DNA from: Sinohyriopsis cumingii
Lineage: Eukaryota; Mollusca; Bivalvia; Unionida; Unionidae
Direction of reading: 5' to 3'
NCBI GenBank assembly: GCA_028554795.2
Contig: CM068835.1
Span: 31,498,311-31,562,310, forward strand
DNA length: 64,000 nt
Shown here: piece by piece, positions 11,939 through 25,076 of the stretch
Numbering within the stretch: position 1 is the first letter of the stretch
How the letters are laid out: each line of letters opens with the position of its first letter
Translations under genes and position numbers: made by a program
The notes under the pieces: generated by a model
Told to the model about the DNA's origin: nothing
Seen by the model: only the letters and a program-made list of their open reading frames with translations
The model's database searches: none

Positions 11939-12418
11939 ATGTCATATCATCACGTTAATGTTACTCTGACACCTGGTCATATTAAAAAGCTACACTTAGC
12001 AGTAAAAAAGATTTCTGGAATAAATATATCTCTGAAATCCCCAGAGTTGCAAGACCCTCCCCCCCAAAAAAAAAAACAAAAAAAAAAAAACAAAAAAAAA
12101 AACATATCACTGGCAGAACGTCAACTCAGGCACTTCAGAAACGCCAAGAAAACAAAGACCGGTGTTAGACTTGATCTGTCTGCAGTGCCATTAAGGACAC
12201 AGCAAAGGCGGGTGGTATATTTTCACTTCTTGCAGCTATACCAGCGTTGATAGACGTTAAAGCCCCAGCTGTTGCAAAAGCAGCTGAATATGGTGCTGTT
12301 GAAATTGCTGCCGTAATGGCACTGAAGAAAGGTATAGCACACGGACTCAAGACTTCCAAAAAGGGGCGGGTCTACGACTACCAGGAACCCCTCATTCGTG
12401 GTATGGTCGAGTTCTGAG
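11939..12418 (+). pseudogene. Fossil membrane-active minor virion protein
   Basis: The pieces 'VTLTPGHIKKLHLAVKKISG', 'GVRLDLSA' and 'LIPALIDVKAPAVAKAAEYG' follow the plan of the minor virion protein found beside the capsid gene in these elements: a repeated 'L....iKkL..A...g..v.L.LS' motif and then a hydrophobic small-residue helix. An A-rich tract lies near 12064-12103. Broken. Confidence 0.55.
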
Positions 12419-12479
12419 ACTGCCCGGGACAGTTCGCTAAAAGAGTGCGTTTCGAGCTTCCTATGTCCAATTTTCATTT

Positions 12480-12865
12480 ATTTGATACTGCTAAGAAATT
12501 AAATATGAAAACTTCAGAGCTGTTTTTATGTGTGATCAATTACCAAAACAACCAAACCATGTTGAAACAGGCATAATTAATCTCGATGGAAGTTCTGGTC
12601 CAGGTACTCATTGGGTTGCATGTGCGGTTGACCAACGGGGAGTTGTTTATTTTTAGTTTTATGGGTTGGCGCCACCAAAATAATTTTAAAATATATCAGC
12701 AGTAAAATGCATAGCACTCCGATATGGTATTCAACATTACCAACACAGACAATAACGGATCCAGCAATATGTTACTGTGAAGTACTCGTTGTGTCAAGGT
12801 CATTGACATCATCAGGGGCACCACCTCATAAAAGTCGTGCACGAGTAGACCGCTCGTCGTTCTAA
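12480..12865 (+). pseudogene. Fossil adenain-like cysteine protease
   Basis: The translation contains 'LPKQPNHVETGIINLDGSSG' and 'PGTHWVACAVDQRGVVYF', the catalytic-histidine region of adenovirus-type maturation proteases; compare GTHWVAVYF in the young element at 39699-40259. Broken; part of the old element. Confidence 0.65.
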
Positions 12866-12887
12866 ACAGGTCTTAGTGTAATACACA

Positions 12888-13780
12888 ATGGTAGATATTT
12901 ACGGCAGATCTGCTAAAGGCAAGCCCCTGGGCAACTTATCAAAATATACAACCCATGACGAGGTCAAAGATGAACTCGCTAATCTTTTGCGTCTCGCCGA
13001 TGTGGACAAAAATGAGGTTGTATTTTTTTTCTTCAGGATAATCAAGGACGGTTAAAGACGAGCAATACCACATTGACATATATTATTCTGAGAGTTCCAG
13101 GCGCGATCAGAGATAACTTAGTGGTATTTACTAAAACCGGTAAAATTGAAAACTCAGAGGAATCATTTCTAACACTGATATGAGAGATTACTAGTTTTGT
13201 CAAAAGAGCTGGTGATACAATATCTGGCTAGTAATAAAATTACTTCTCTACAAGAACCACACATAGACGATGACGCTGCAACGAAGAAATGTGGACAACA
13301 GCATCACACCAATGATGACCTCGTTAGTTACAATCAATGATGAACTACTGATCTCGTTCAGATCTGAACACGCTAATCGTGTAAACATGTTTTTGGATTT
13401 TCGCAAAAACAAATAGAATCGCTGATGATTTCATTGGAAGGCAAAGAGTCGTCAACGTTAAGCTCTCTGACATCAAAAAGATTACGATGGTGTAGTTCAT
13501 CGTACAACCCCAATCAACACTGTAAATACAGTAACGTCTGGAGGAGCATTATGGACTCTACTCAGTAACTCCATTAAACATACCACTGAGGTTACCGGTG
13601 TGTACAGGTTCACAGTACTCGGATTTACAACATTTACAATATCTACCATAATTACACTGTGTTATCAGTTTAACGGATCTTCTGGATCTGTGCTAGTGAT
13701 ATTAGAGCAAAACAAACAGGAAACATTCGAGGTGGAACCAGAAGAAAAAGGCTTGGTTGTGTTGTACTATTAGTGTCCTG
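12888..13780 (+). pseudogene. Fossil virion-associated proteins, unassigned
   Basis: There are two coding-like parts. One begins 'MVDIYGRSAKGKPLG' (12888 on). The other runs near 13500-13775 with 'TSGGALWTLLSNSIKHTTEV' and a beta-rich continuation. Both lie between protease and penton remnants, so they probably encoded virion components. I do not recognise a family. Confidence 0.4.
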
Positions 13781-13960
13781 AATTCGTCGCCAAAATACCA
13801 TCTACTCAGACTGTTAGCACTCTACATAATGAGCAAGATCGCTGATCCCCTTGTTCCCGACTATGTCAGGTGACAAGGGATTGCCGTTCAACGTTTCAGA
13901 TACAAGCAACAATGTTTGTGGCAGACCCACCTGAAAATTGTCGTTGATAGATATACAGTA

Positions 13961-13994
13961 AAACAAAAAAAAAAAAAAAAAAAAAAAAAAAAAC
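13961..13994 (+). repeat. Poly(A) tract
   Basis: A run of about 28 A, interrupted only at its start, inside the old element. It could be a slippage tract or the tail of a processed insertion; no adjacent retrosequence was recognised. Confidence 0.8.
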
Positions 13995-14412
13995 AGTAGA
14001 CGTATCGTTGTTACTGACATGATTGTATATGCTTCACCCGATTTGGTCGCTGAAACAGTGACGATATTCGGTACATTATCATCCACGTACGTGATAGCAC
14101 AAGCGATAGGAATCGATTATGCCGTCATAACCTGCACTCCTGGTATTCTCGATATCAGTGTTAAAAAAACTATCGTCGTGTGCGGTTGATAAATTACATG
14201 AATATACAACGCTGCTGTCGGCGAAAACAAATGCACATGCCAGCTTATACAAGTTGGTAGCATCAGGGCTCAACGACGGAGTAATATCGGATCAAGAATT
14301 CTCAGCAATAACTATTTAATATGAAGCGACAGACCTGCCCCTGACACAGTCTTTGTCAGGGACAGGGGAACCAAGGATGATATAAACATACATTTGAATC
14401 CCTGGTTTAAAT

Positions 14413-14413
14413 T

Positions 14414-14453
<40 letters not shown>

Positions 14454-14757
14454 TTTAGTTTTGTAACGTAGCTTTAACAATTTTTCAGTCATTTCACTAC
14501 GATGTCTGCAATGTCGCAGTTTATAGCGATGTCTAGCACTGGGGCATCATGCCGCAAACATGTAGCATGATGTCCCACCCAGTCACATTATCCTGACACC
14601 AGGCCGACCAGTCCTTACACTAACCTCTTAATGCTGAGCGCCAAGCGAGCCAGCTGTTAGTACCATTTTTGTAAGTCTTTTGTATGACTCGGCTGGGGAT
14701 CGAACCCACGACCTCCCGCATCCGAGGCGGACGCTCTAACCACTAGGTAAAGGGGGG
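14413..14757 (-). mobile_element. SINE family B, full length
   Basis: Minus-strand copy. It has a (CA)n tail (the (GT)n tract at 14420-14452), a body with GATGTCTAGCACTGGGGCATC, ATGATGTCCCACCCAGTCAC and AATGCTGAGCGCCAAGCGAG, and a tRNA-like head. On the minus strand the head carries an A-box (TACCTAGTGGTTAGAGCG) and a B-box (GTGGGTTCGATCCCC). It interrupts the old Polinton fossil, so it is younger than that insertion. Confidence 0.9.
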
Positions 14758-14774
14758 GGGGAATAATAATGACA

Positions 14775-15205
14775 GATCGCGCTGCACACTACCAGAACGA
14801 ATTGTCGCTAATACGATAACACCTACAACCACGAATATATCAGCAAGCTCAACCAATCAAGAGTTGGAGGTTACCTTTCCTACCATCATTCGGGAAAGAG
14901 AAATAGCGCTAGGACAATTAAGAGTATATTACAGCTGGCCAAATATCGGAGTAAAGTCGTTCGGTGGATTGAAAGCAAATAATTAACTGGCATTCACATA
15001 CAAAAGTAAGCCTTATGAAACACCAGACTGGAATGTTGTGAGCATACCTACAGGCAGTTGTCAAATCGAACAGGTCAACGACGAGTTACAGCACAGAAAC
15101 AAATTCATTACGGGAAAGGTATTAACTGAACAAGATCAGGATACCTCTTATCATTTATCCACGTTCCCATTCGGCCATAGGTGCCTTTTCTTCAAGTTAT
15201 GATAA
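14775..15205 (+). pseudogene. Fossil penton-like minor capsid protein
   Basis: 'LEVTFPTIIREREIALGQL' and 'WPNIGVKSFGG', then 'IPTGSCQIEQVNDELQ', fit the N-terminal region of the single-jelly-roll minor capsid protein of Polinton-like elements ('...Yeval..le.y.s.PNi...', 'ipeGsyei.qin..L'). Broken; part of the old element. Confidence 0.5.
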
Positions 15206-15339
15206 ATATGAATGTTTTAGAATCTAGACTCTCGCAACCTTAAAATGTGTGGTTTAAGTCTATCAAAACCACTTGTATCAGGAAGAACAATAAGTCGACC
15301 ATCTGCTAAGGTTATGGGGTTAGTGTTTCCTCTCCTTCT

Positions 15340-18300
15340 TTTTTTAATATTCCCTTATTACGCTAAAGAAAAGTACTACCAGTGGTGATGCAGGCAAGCT
15401 AACGATTTGATTAATTATATATTGTCTTGCTGCAGTATTGCAAGTATCGACATAGTCCTTGATAAAGGCAACCTGACACGCTAGTTTCGCTGATTCCACC
15501 ATTTTCAGAGAGCTCTGCCAGGGTTTTTGTTTTGCAACAGAGCCTTTCAACTTAACAATGATATCTTGAATGTCTACGTTTGACGTTTTCAGTTTGCCAG
15601 TTTTATCTTCGAAAATCACAAATTCACATGGGTCGACATCAACAACAACCTTGTTGGTAAACTAAGACAAGTCTGCTTTGGTGGCAAACCTGTCCAGATG
15701 TGCACCAGCACCGTGTCGTTGAGCTTAGTAATGTCCGTAGATGTTAATAGACGTTTAATGTATAGTATTACAAGTAAAATAAGTAAGTCTTTTTGGTGTT
15801 GGTAAAAGGTCCAGTACAAATAAAGCTTCAATGACAAGATAAGCGCAGTTTGGGACTCTCAAGCTGAGTTTGTACTCTTAAATTGGAATAAAATGATTCA
15901 AGTCCACCAGTGCCCCGGTATACATAATTAACTACTCCGATTGGTGATGCATATCCATACGAGTTAAAATACAAACTATGTTGAGATGTTACTAGTTATG
16001 CGACCAAGTAAATAACATGGCTGCTGCTGAATTCAGATTGACGATCCAGTTTCATGTGTGCATGGAACCACTGATGCAAGTTCATCTCGCATGAAAACAC
16101 CACAATTTCTTTTTTAACATCGCGAGTAAATCAGGATTGGTCAATGGGCGTTTGAGAAGCTTCGCTTCCATCAACAGCGCGATCTTCTGCGACTGGGTAA
16201 TCGAAAACCTCTGCCCGATGGTGTTCGACGATTCTTGCCTGGTAACCGAAGGCTTCTACCTTTTTAAAAAGGCCACGAGAAGCCCCGTCTTCAACCGCCG
16301 ATATCAAAGCAGTGCACGGATTGGAAATATCCCCAAGCTTTTGCATTTTGCCACCTCTGACTTGGATAATTTTAATATCACTGTTTTTTTTTCTTCGTAT
16401 TTGGCCTCATTGAGCTGAACGAGATGTGCTGAGGTCAACCACACTGGGACATTTATAGTTAATTTTTTTGCTGGAAAACGTTTTGTTGTGAGCCCACAAT
16501 TGTTATTAATTGCGCTTTTTGTCTTCCGATTTTCCGAAGTTGACTTTTAGTAAGACCGACCTTCAATTTGTGGTAGGACATTCTTAATTTGAATTTATAA
16601 TCGGGTCTGTATTGGATGGACGGCTTAGACGAGTGATTTTGAAGTTCTTCGGCGTCAGAATGTTCTCTAACTTGTCCCAAGGATGAATTCATAAACTGTA
16701 TCGAATCTATGAACTACAGCTGACCCAGCCGAAGCTTAAAACATTTTTCCATATTGTTGGGAATCATGTTTATTGGCGAGTATGATGCCGTTGCTACTGC
16801 TAGTATTATTATGGGCATCTCACCCACGCAGGTTATGAAGCACCACGAGAATTTTGGTTTTGTTTGGGTACATTCGCAACTGTAGGTTACAAGCTTTGTG
16901 TGGAACAACACTATACGCACCAGTGATATGGCAGTAATCACGAAATTTAGAACCGGGACTTTTAGTTACATCGTTTGACTGGTATTTCTCTTTGTCGGTG
17001 AAAGCTTTTTCACAAATCCAGCAGTGAGCAGTTGCGGAAACTCACCAGTCATAATTTTGTTTGCTGGTGAATGGAGCTGCTGCCGGAATTATTTTGTCAT
17101 GACTAAGATCAATCTGAGGACACCTCAGGTGTGTTTCGTGCTCTGGCACTCTGGGCACGTTAAACGACTGGCCTTTGTGATTCCATAGCATCGATCCACT
17201 AAGAAAATCCACTTGAAATTCGTTCAGTGATTTTGCACAGTTTGATCGATATAAGGTGCATTTGTATCTTTGCTACCAGAGCTGGCGCAGAGCTTTTTGC
17301 TGAAACACTTAGACGTTCAAAATTCGCGTAAATGATATTGGGGACTTTCATTTTTCGTTGTACTGCGGTTAATTTAACAGTGTTTTACCCGGCTCGGGCA
17401 GCATTATGCTCCGTGGGTTTTCGCAGACACCACCGCAATAAAAGTCATAAATGGTGATCAGCTCTTAAATGTTAAATATGTACATGCAACATTTACATGG
17501 ATATTTCCTTCCCTTTTGTGCCGATTAAGCAGCCGACCAAATTCTCTTCGATTATGATTCTTTCATTTTACTCAGCAACGACAAACTAATCCGAGTTTGC
17601 CAGTTCTGTCCATGTGGAAATAATGTCAGCGGATAAATGCCTTTGTAATAAGTGAATTTATTAAAGGCAGTGCATGGGTTAAGCGTTTAACATTTTTCAG
17701 TGTGAATTCGATACCCAGCACATGAAAATGGATATCAGATACGAGACGACGACGATTTTTTTTAAAACTCGTCTACTACCGCATGAATGTCGGCTTTTCT
17801 TTCCCCTGTGGGTATTCAAGTATTATGCTCACGTGCATTTTATTTTTTCTGTTTTACCGTTGTTTGTTGCTGACTGTTTCTTGTGCTGCTGCTGCAGTGG
17901 TAACAATTTGTGGTGGTGGTGATGACAGTTGTGGATTCAGTAAAAGTATGGATCTCAATATTTCAATTATGTCTGCCCTTCTCATACGACCTTTTATGTA
18001 AATTCCATGCTGCCATGCGAGCTGTTTAACTGTGCCCTAGTAGGCATGATTATATTAAGGGAGGATGAAGCGTCTTTCTAATTCGGAAAGTTTTTCGATG
18101 GCTTCTTTTATTTTTGGTACTTTTTTCAGGATCAGAAAATGCAATCGCTTGAATCCTTGTGGGTTTTTTCCCCTCAACTTTTTATGTTGTATACTTTTAT
18201 CATTGTTTTACTGCATATTCTGCTACAGAGTTCGTATTTTCCAAGGCAGAGAGCTTTACATTTGTTGCGTACCAATGACATGGAGATTTCTATACATATA

Positions 18301-18420
18301 TGCGAGCCTTTTATCTAATTGGCCAAACCATTTTTATATTTCAGGTGGACCGTCGCCGCTTTATTTTTTATCTTTTCCTCCGCATGAGGTGGTGGACAGA
18401 TGTCAAAGATAGGCTGGTAG
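15340..18420 (-). pseudogene. Fossil DNA polymerase B and flanking remnants
   Basis: On the minus strand, 'HCWICEKAFTDKEK' and 'RDYCHITGAY' (near 16.95-17.05 kb) resemble the endonuclease-VII-like cysteine/histidine block that precedes type-B polymerases in these elements. The region just below carries 'VVLHNLRG' and 'MNSSLGQ', echoing the exonuclease II block (FHNL.GYD) and 'F.nsSL..L'. The 15.3-16.4 kb part is not recognised. The rest of the polymerase is not visible, so it is incomplete as well as broken many times. Confidence 0.6.
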
Positions 18421-20770
18421 CGAGCCTCACAGAGTTCATTACGCGACATTATAGTAACTTAAAATTTTAAAACTGGCCTTTTCAGAAACAATAACACGTT
18501 CTTTTCGGAGTTTACATGTTTAAATTCGTCTGCAAACGAGGATAAGATTAACTGCAGCCAAATATAATCCCAAATGAGCTCAAATGATCCGCCACTGAAT
18601 TCGAAGTACCCGTCAGTTAGTACTACGCCAACTGGAATACGACCATACTTTGTGCGCTTTTATGAAATTACATCAAATTTTTTGGAGCGCTTTTAAATTC
18701 TCTCAATCGTTTTGCTTCGTCGCTTTTAGCAACAGTTTCATAAAATTGTTTCAGGTTCTTACCTCTTCATTTTTCTACGTCGGTGTAATATTTTTCGTAT
18801 ATCCAGTGAAAAGCATTGAGTTAGAATGTCACTCTTAAACGTATGGCCCAAAAGCACTGGTGTGATTAGCTTGCTCTTCAACATAACCGTCAATGACTGA
18901 ATCAAAAACGTCACTCGCTTCAGGCGCTGTGTGTGAGTTATGTTTTTCGAGGGCATATTCTTTCATGTACGATGTTCTTCAGATTTATTTTAGTTTTGTT
19001 TGTCTCAAAAATCGTGTTTCTTTCTACCTCTAAGGCCATTCTCAGATTAACATTCTTGTCAATGTGTTGTGGATTTGATTTCAGAGAATTCATACAGCAT
19101 CTTGTTTGCTTCTTTAATGAAACTGTATGATGCATTCAAACAATACAGCAACCTCAATTTGTCAAAGTTTTAAAATACCATTCTTTTGTAAGGTTTACGC
19201 CACTGTTTGAAACTTCCATATATTCATTCAGTATTCTTTGTGAAGCAGTAGTTTTGCAATCACACAACATTTATTTATATGCAGTCACAAAAATTTCTTC
19301 AATACGAAACTATTCACAACTACCATTTCCTCTTTTGCCAATACACAATTATCAATGGACATGTACCAATGCTACAGAGACTATACAATACTGTGGCAAA
19401 AATCAATATACGGCAGATCCTAATGTAAGTACATTAATTCATTTTTTCATTGTATTGGGCTGGCAGTGTGTGTACATTGATCGGTACCAAAGGCTTGCCT
19501 ACCTGAGTGCACTCTGCAGGATGTTCGTTTCCACAATCATTGAAAGCTAGAGTAGTATGAGAGGCTGGTGTTTTTCTCCACTGCCCTTATTTGGGTAATT
19601 TCAACCCGGACGAGAATTTACACACAATGACTAGATAGCTCGCGCCACGTGTGTTATCGAGTGTGTGAGGTCAAAAAAACAACAACAAAAAAAAGTGAAC
19701 AACAGACAACGTAGACATAGTGGCTAAATTGTCATGGTGGGTAGAGACGTGGATGAGTGAAAAGGCCGCAAAGATGAACTTTATAAGCAGAGTGAGAACA
19801 TAAAACCCTAGAGGCAACAAACGCAGAGCACAGCAGCATGATATAAAGCGTCGAGCGTAGATAGCGATAGCAGAGATGGGCCGCTCAATTAAAATTCTCT
19901 GCGGACAACAACGTTTATACATGTAAATCTCAGTATGTGACCATGACCATAGTGCTACGATGGTTCAGTATCACTTATCAGGATGTACATTACTTACTGA
20001 AGAAACAAATGTCGCAATCAAATCAAATTTGGTAAATTTTTCGTTTTCCGGACAATGGCGATTTGGAAACAAAATGTAAATTTAAAAAAAACACAAAAAA
20101 AAACAAACCCAAAACACATATACCTGAGTGACGCGGCAAGCGGACAGTGTTCTTTATAAAATCAAATGTTCTTTATGCACGTAAAATTGATGCTTGATAT
20201 CTTTTTAAGTCACTAGATCATACATTTCACGTCAGCCAGGACTAGCTGTTACAGAGTAATAAAACACTTAGGACAAATAATGAAAGAGGACTTAGTAAAC
20301 AAATTCACTAACATGAACGATATGTTACTCTTTTCTTGCATTTTAAATAAAACAGCAAAAACAAACTTGCTGGCTGATTCTCGTGTTTCCTTTTAACTGA
20401 CGTTATGATACTGCGTGGAATGTTATCGCACAAGAAGAGGTTCATATGTCAACCGACTCGAATATAACTTACAAGGATTATAACAAAACCTAGCCACAAA
20501 GTTTTGGGTGTAGGGCTGTTAAACATTCAAAATAAACTTAATTCCTGTTATTGAAAACAATAACCATTAAACAAGAATATCTATTTTATAACCGTTTGAA
20601 GCTCTGGTGGAAAATATATTTATATATTTTTGTTTCACTCCTTGTAGAGGATTTGGAATCAGTCTCAGAAGACGAGATTTAAAATATTAATAATATTGTC
20701 AGCGCTAAAAGACTTTCCAAATCACAATTACTGGTTATTATGGCATGTGAAATTACATAAAGTATGATTC
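18421..20770. other. Unannotated stretch
   Basis: Mixed AT-rich sequence between the old Polinton fossil and the minisatellite. Minus-strand coding-like traces near 18.6-19.1 kb may still belong to the fossil. Nothing else could be supported. Confidence 0.4.
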
Positions 20771-21040
20771 GATGTTCCCCACTACTCGCTCCAACTCCTC
20801 AGATCTGGCGATGTTCCCCACCCACCATACTCGCTCCAACTCCTCAGATCTGGCGATGTTCCCCACCCACTATACTCGCTCCAACTCCTCAGATCTGGCG
20901 ATGTTCCCCACCCACTCTACTCGCTCCAACTTCTCAGATCTGGCGATTTTCCCCACCCACTATACTCGCTCAAACTCCTCAGATCTGGCGATGTTCCCCA
21001 CCCACTATACTCGCTCCAACTCCTCAGATCTGGCGATTTA
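20771..21040 (+). repeat. 45-bp minisatellite, about six copies
   Basis: The unit starts CTCGCTCCAACTCCTCAGAT and ends in GGCGATGTTCCCCACCCACY ATA. Copies start at 20785, 20830, 20875, 20920, 20965 and 21010, exactly 45 bp apart with few substitutions. Because 45 is divisible by three, the array reads as a 15-residue peptide repeat in several frames; I regard this as incidental. Confidence 0.97.
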
Positions 21041-24000
21041 AAACATGGTCAGGAAGGACATTCCATCTTAAAATGTGCAATTGGACAAAAGGATTGCTTT
21101 TTGATGGCTTTAGTACTATACAGTTGTTGAGAAATCACAGACCTGTTGTATTCTGAAAGTATGTTATATAATTTAATACACTATCATATTTGTATTACCA
21201 AAAGACCATACCCAAGTATGTGAAACAGATTTATACGAATCTCATCGAAAAGCCACCAACGAATCCTGCTCTTAGTCTTGGACATATTTGCATGGTGAGA
21301 ATATTCATTGGAAACACATTTTAATGTGTGACTTTGTTCCATTTTTATGTTTCTTTCAAAAAAAAGGTTCCATATACTTTAACGATATTCCGTTTTTTTT
21401 CTTTGTTTTTTTTTTGTTGTCTTACTAGGTAGTAAAAATATTTTCCCCCTGTGCGTTCCTGCATTTTATATTTGATAAATCTTTTAATGGAACCTAAAGT
21501 GCTGAATTAGTGATTTTATCGCCTCAACAAATTTCCCGGTTGAGTATCAGCTAACATAACATGTGCGGTCGGAACTTGAAGATGCATAAGAGTATTTCTT
21601 CTTCGACACGTCTTGGTTGCCGACTTCAGATCCCATTTGCGAATATGGTGTCAGATTCGGTTTGCTCTTGTAGTTATTACTTACTTTAATAGCTAAAATT
21701 ATCTGCCTTTTCACTTTAACTTGTGCTGTGAAAAGGCTGTAAATTACCTGTAATTTTGAACCAAATACATATGTATGCATATGTTGGACATAAAGATTAC
21801 CTCCAACTTGTTTACCGATATCAGCTATCTTTTATCTTTTATTGCGATTATCACATTATCCACATTGCTACCACCTGCGAAGACGTTCGCATTGTCACGA
21901 CTTTCTCGGGGACTAATTTAAGAATTAAAATATAATACAATTAATTATACATAAAATAGGCATGTCAGCTAAACTAAAAACGCTTTATTACCTAGAGGAC
22001 CGCAAACGGCACATCATACGCCCGCTACGTGTTATATAGTCCTCTTTGTTGGCATGGTTAACACTAGAGATTACTCAGGAACTGGTTTCAGTGACCTTGA
22101 CCCTTTTCAAAGTATGCGGTCTTGAAATAAATTGACTGCATAGAAAATACCAAATCCATGTGAGACTCAACATGATCCTGAATAACGACCATTCCAACAC
22201 AAAATATACGTGTCGTTATTACCTTAATTGCAAGCCATGAGTGAAGTTTCTAGGTAAACTTACTCTGTGACAAACGTTATTGTTCACAATCCCTTTTTTC
22301 GAGTTATTGTGGCTTTTTTCTTTAGACATTTAGATCTCAAACTCAATAGCTCCCTTCCATGGTTTAAACGAATATCCTCCACAAACATCGTTCAGTGTAT
22401 GTGTTCTGGAACTAAAGGCACTTTGTACACATAGTTTCTTCTTTCATCGTTTCTTCTTTCAGTTGCACTGACCTTGACCTTTGACTTTTCAACACAAAAC
22501 AGATGGCCCAGTTTTCTTTCCTAAAGTACAAACTATGTACAAACTTTGTCGAAGGTACATGAATTAAAACGTATACAAAATCATTTTTGTTTCATTGTTC
22601 ATCACCAGCAATCTTTGAACTTTGGCCTTTGACCATCAGTTCGATAGACTTAGCCTTACACCAAAGCTAGCAGCCGAGAAAGTTTAGTCCACGTTTATGC
22701 TGTAAAAGTAACGTTATTCTGTTGAAACGGTTTATCTTCGCTACTTTTTGCATGCGCATGCGTGCACAAGATATGACACAGAAAGCTAAATTGAATATTA
22801 ATATTGTTTAAATGAAATTTGTGATTGAATTATCGATGAAGACCATGCTAATTCTAAAATGCTCCGATAAAGTTATAAACTTGATGTTAATTATGCAATT
22901 GCAAAGTGTATCTTGATAATATTTTGGCATTGAGAAAATGAAGCAAGTGACATTTGGACCCCAAGTACAATTTATATCGGTCTCTGCGAAGTTTTATTAT
23001 GATACATGTGTATTCGCTCTGACGGCAATCGAAAAGAAATGAACAGGCGATTGGGTAGCAAGTGCAGTCCTGAAAACATTTTAAGCGTGAATCGACCCGT
23101 ATATTTCGAGCAATTAACATGTCTTTTTCACAACCAGTTTTAGAAATGTACATGAAGGTTAAGATTTCTACGTGTTTTAATATCCATCAAATTTACATTT
23201 TCCCAAATAATAAAAATGCTGATATGTTCCGATTACATGTAAGGGGTAATATATTTCATTTCTGATGCTTTAATTGTTTATGTTCGACTTCTGTCTAGGA
23301 ATTTCAATACGCAAAAAAGCACTTACATTTTGCTTCAGTCGGGACGAAAGTACATTAAATATTTCATTTCACGTAAGGACTTGAACTCCGTTATAGTGTA
23401 CTTAACAAGTGTGCAATTTACATGAATCCCATAACGTTATGCGACTTATGGAAATACAGGTCATTTCCCCCGTAAACTTGGAATAAAATACAGTCAGACT
23501 AGGCACAATACCAATAGTTATAGTCATGATAAATAACATGCAATATGACAGACTGCGGTGAAAAAATTATGTGGGTCATTTCTTAAATACAGGTCAACGT
23601 TGCATGATTTGCGTTAAAGAGCTTTCTTGAACATATTATCTTCCATATGAACTGATGGCCGTGCTTGATATACAACATAAACGTCTAACGTCGCTTAAAG
23701 AAGCGGATTACAGAAGCAAAAATAAAAGATAAAACATGTTATTACAGAAGGGATATATAATTATTCTCTACGTTGCCTTGTAGGTGTATACATATTTCAT
23801 GTTCGACAATTCGGGTTATAAAGTAGGCTTTGACTACGCAGAAAAATAGTCAAAACGGATGTATACATATATTAAGGATGGATAAACATTGAACAGAAAG
23901 ACAAATACGATAATACAGTCTATATTCTAATCACCGAAATAGCAGTATAACCCTTTCAGTTATACTCAAATATCGAGGATGTGCTAAACTAAACAAAACT

Positions 24001-24815
24001 GTCCTAATTCAACCATAACATACATTTCAAGATAGATTAAAGAGACAAAGAACCAAAACAACCCATATACACGATGTTATACTAAGGCAACAATTACAAG
24101 TTAGCTAAATGCATCGCAATACTGGAAAATATTTTGACTGATAAGAACGAATTAACTAGTGGATTCCGAAAAGCTGCAAGTAATGAATATGTAAAGAAGT
24201 GTAGGCATGAATTTACAGAGCATCCTATGATCTTTGTAGCTAGGACAACATGGGACCAACCAGGTGCTATGTACTTTTACGTTTCTTATAAGTTTTGAAT
24301 AGTGATTTGTCCAGTTTCACAATAATTTGCTAAACTTTAAAAAAAAAAAACAGCATGTGAACCTTTTTGTTGGTAGTGTAAATGGACACTGTTAGGCTCT
24401 TTGTTTTTAAAGGTGGTGTGGCTATGTTAATAAAGAACTTGCTTAACTCTGAAGATAATATGCATAACGTTTTTATAAAAAAAATAATGCACACTGCAAG
24501 TATAGACCCTTCTATTTTTCTTTCCAAGGGCGCGGTCACATTCGCATCACGTGATGTCCAACATTAAGATACTGATTCGCCTCTATGGTTTGACTGAGAG
24601 ACGATGTTTTCCTACGTGTCGATTCTGAATTACAGCAATTATCTCAAGCAGTCATGTGGACAGAAAAGCTTATGTGTGTAGATAAGTCATGTTTTATAGT
24701 AAAATGGATAAAAGTAATTTCAAATTACAAACGATTAGCATGATCAGTCAATTTAATAAAATATATCCCGTGGGCAATGCCGAGTAAGTCTTCTTCCCAG
24801 TTATTCCCACTTTAG
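21041..24815. other. Unannotated stretch
   Basis: AT-rich with no supported gene. TGACCTTGACCTTTGAC-type motifs occur near 22,090 and 22,470-22,640, and a GCATGCGCATGCG palindrome near 22,750. These are familiar motifs in invertebrate intergenic repeats and nuclear-receptor or NRF1-like sites, but nothing shows function. Confidence 0.4.
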
Positions 24816-24827
24816 TGGACCAGATTG

Positions 24828-25064
24828 TTGTTGTTGTTGTGGGGCTTTTACGCCATTTTTTAGCACACGATGGGCTATACATGGCGGCCAGTATTAATGG
24901 TGTAGGGAAAACCCCGAACAGAACCACCGACCCACGAGAAGCTACTGCCAAGCTTTCTCATACCCACATTGGCTGAATCCGAGTCTCGAACCGGCGAAGA
25001 CAGAGGTGAGATGGCAGTGATCCGTAACGGAGAGCGCTTAGACCACTCGGCCACTCGGGGCCCC
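24828..25064 (-). mobile_element. tRNA-derived SINE, family A
   Basis: Minus-strand copy with the (CAA)n tail at the left and a GGGGCCCCGAGTGGCCGAGTG head at the right. It is bounded by a perfect 12-bp duplication TGGACCAGATTG at 24816-24827 and 25065-25076, so it is a fairly recent insertion. Confidence 0.95.
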
Positions 25065-25076
25065 TGGACCAGATTG

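Larger units (their letters stand above)
9190..18420. mobile_element. Old, decayed Polinton/adintovirus-like element
   Basis: A block of virus-like remnants. On the plus strand, in order: a small basic protein, a major capsid protein, a membrane-active minor virion protein, an adenain-like protease, further virion proteins and a penton-like protein (10.0-15.2 kb). On the minus strand are DNA polymerase B remnants (about 16-18.4 kb). It is broken in many places (tens of breaks), so the insertion is old. Its capsid sequences belong to a lineage unlike the young Polinton at 36981-57291. Terminal repeats were not found, so the outer limits are approximate. A SINE B copy at 14413-14757 is inserted in it. 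Confidence 0.75.

Noticed and set aside
19254-19550. Possible exon with 'NYQWTCTNATETIQYCGKNQ'
   Set aside because: Single short open frame without splice signals or a recognisable domain; not supported.
20771-21040. CRISPR-like array
   Set aside because: Units are contiguous 45-bp tandem repeats with no unique spacers, in a eukaryotic context.
20764-21156. Protein-coding repeat gene over the 45-bp array
   Set aside because: Open frames exist in two frames merely because the period is a multiple of three; no start context or flanking exons are visible.
22460-22640. Nuclear receptor response elements (TGACCTTTGAC-type repeats) and an NRF1-like palindrome
   Set aside because: Such motifs are common inside dispersed invertebrate repeats; no gene or promoter is nearby.
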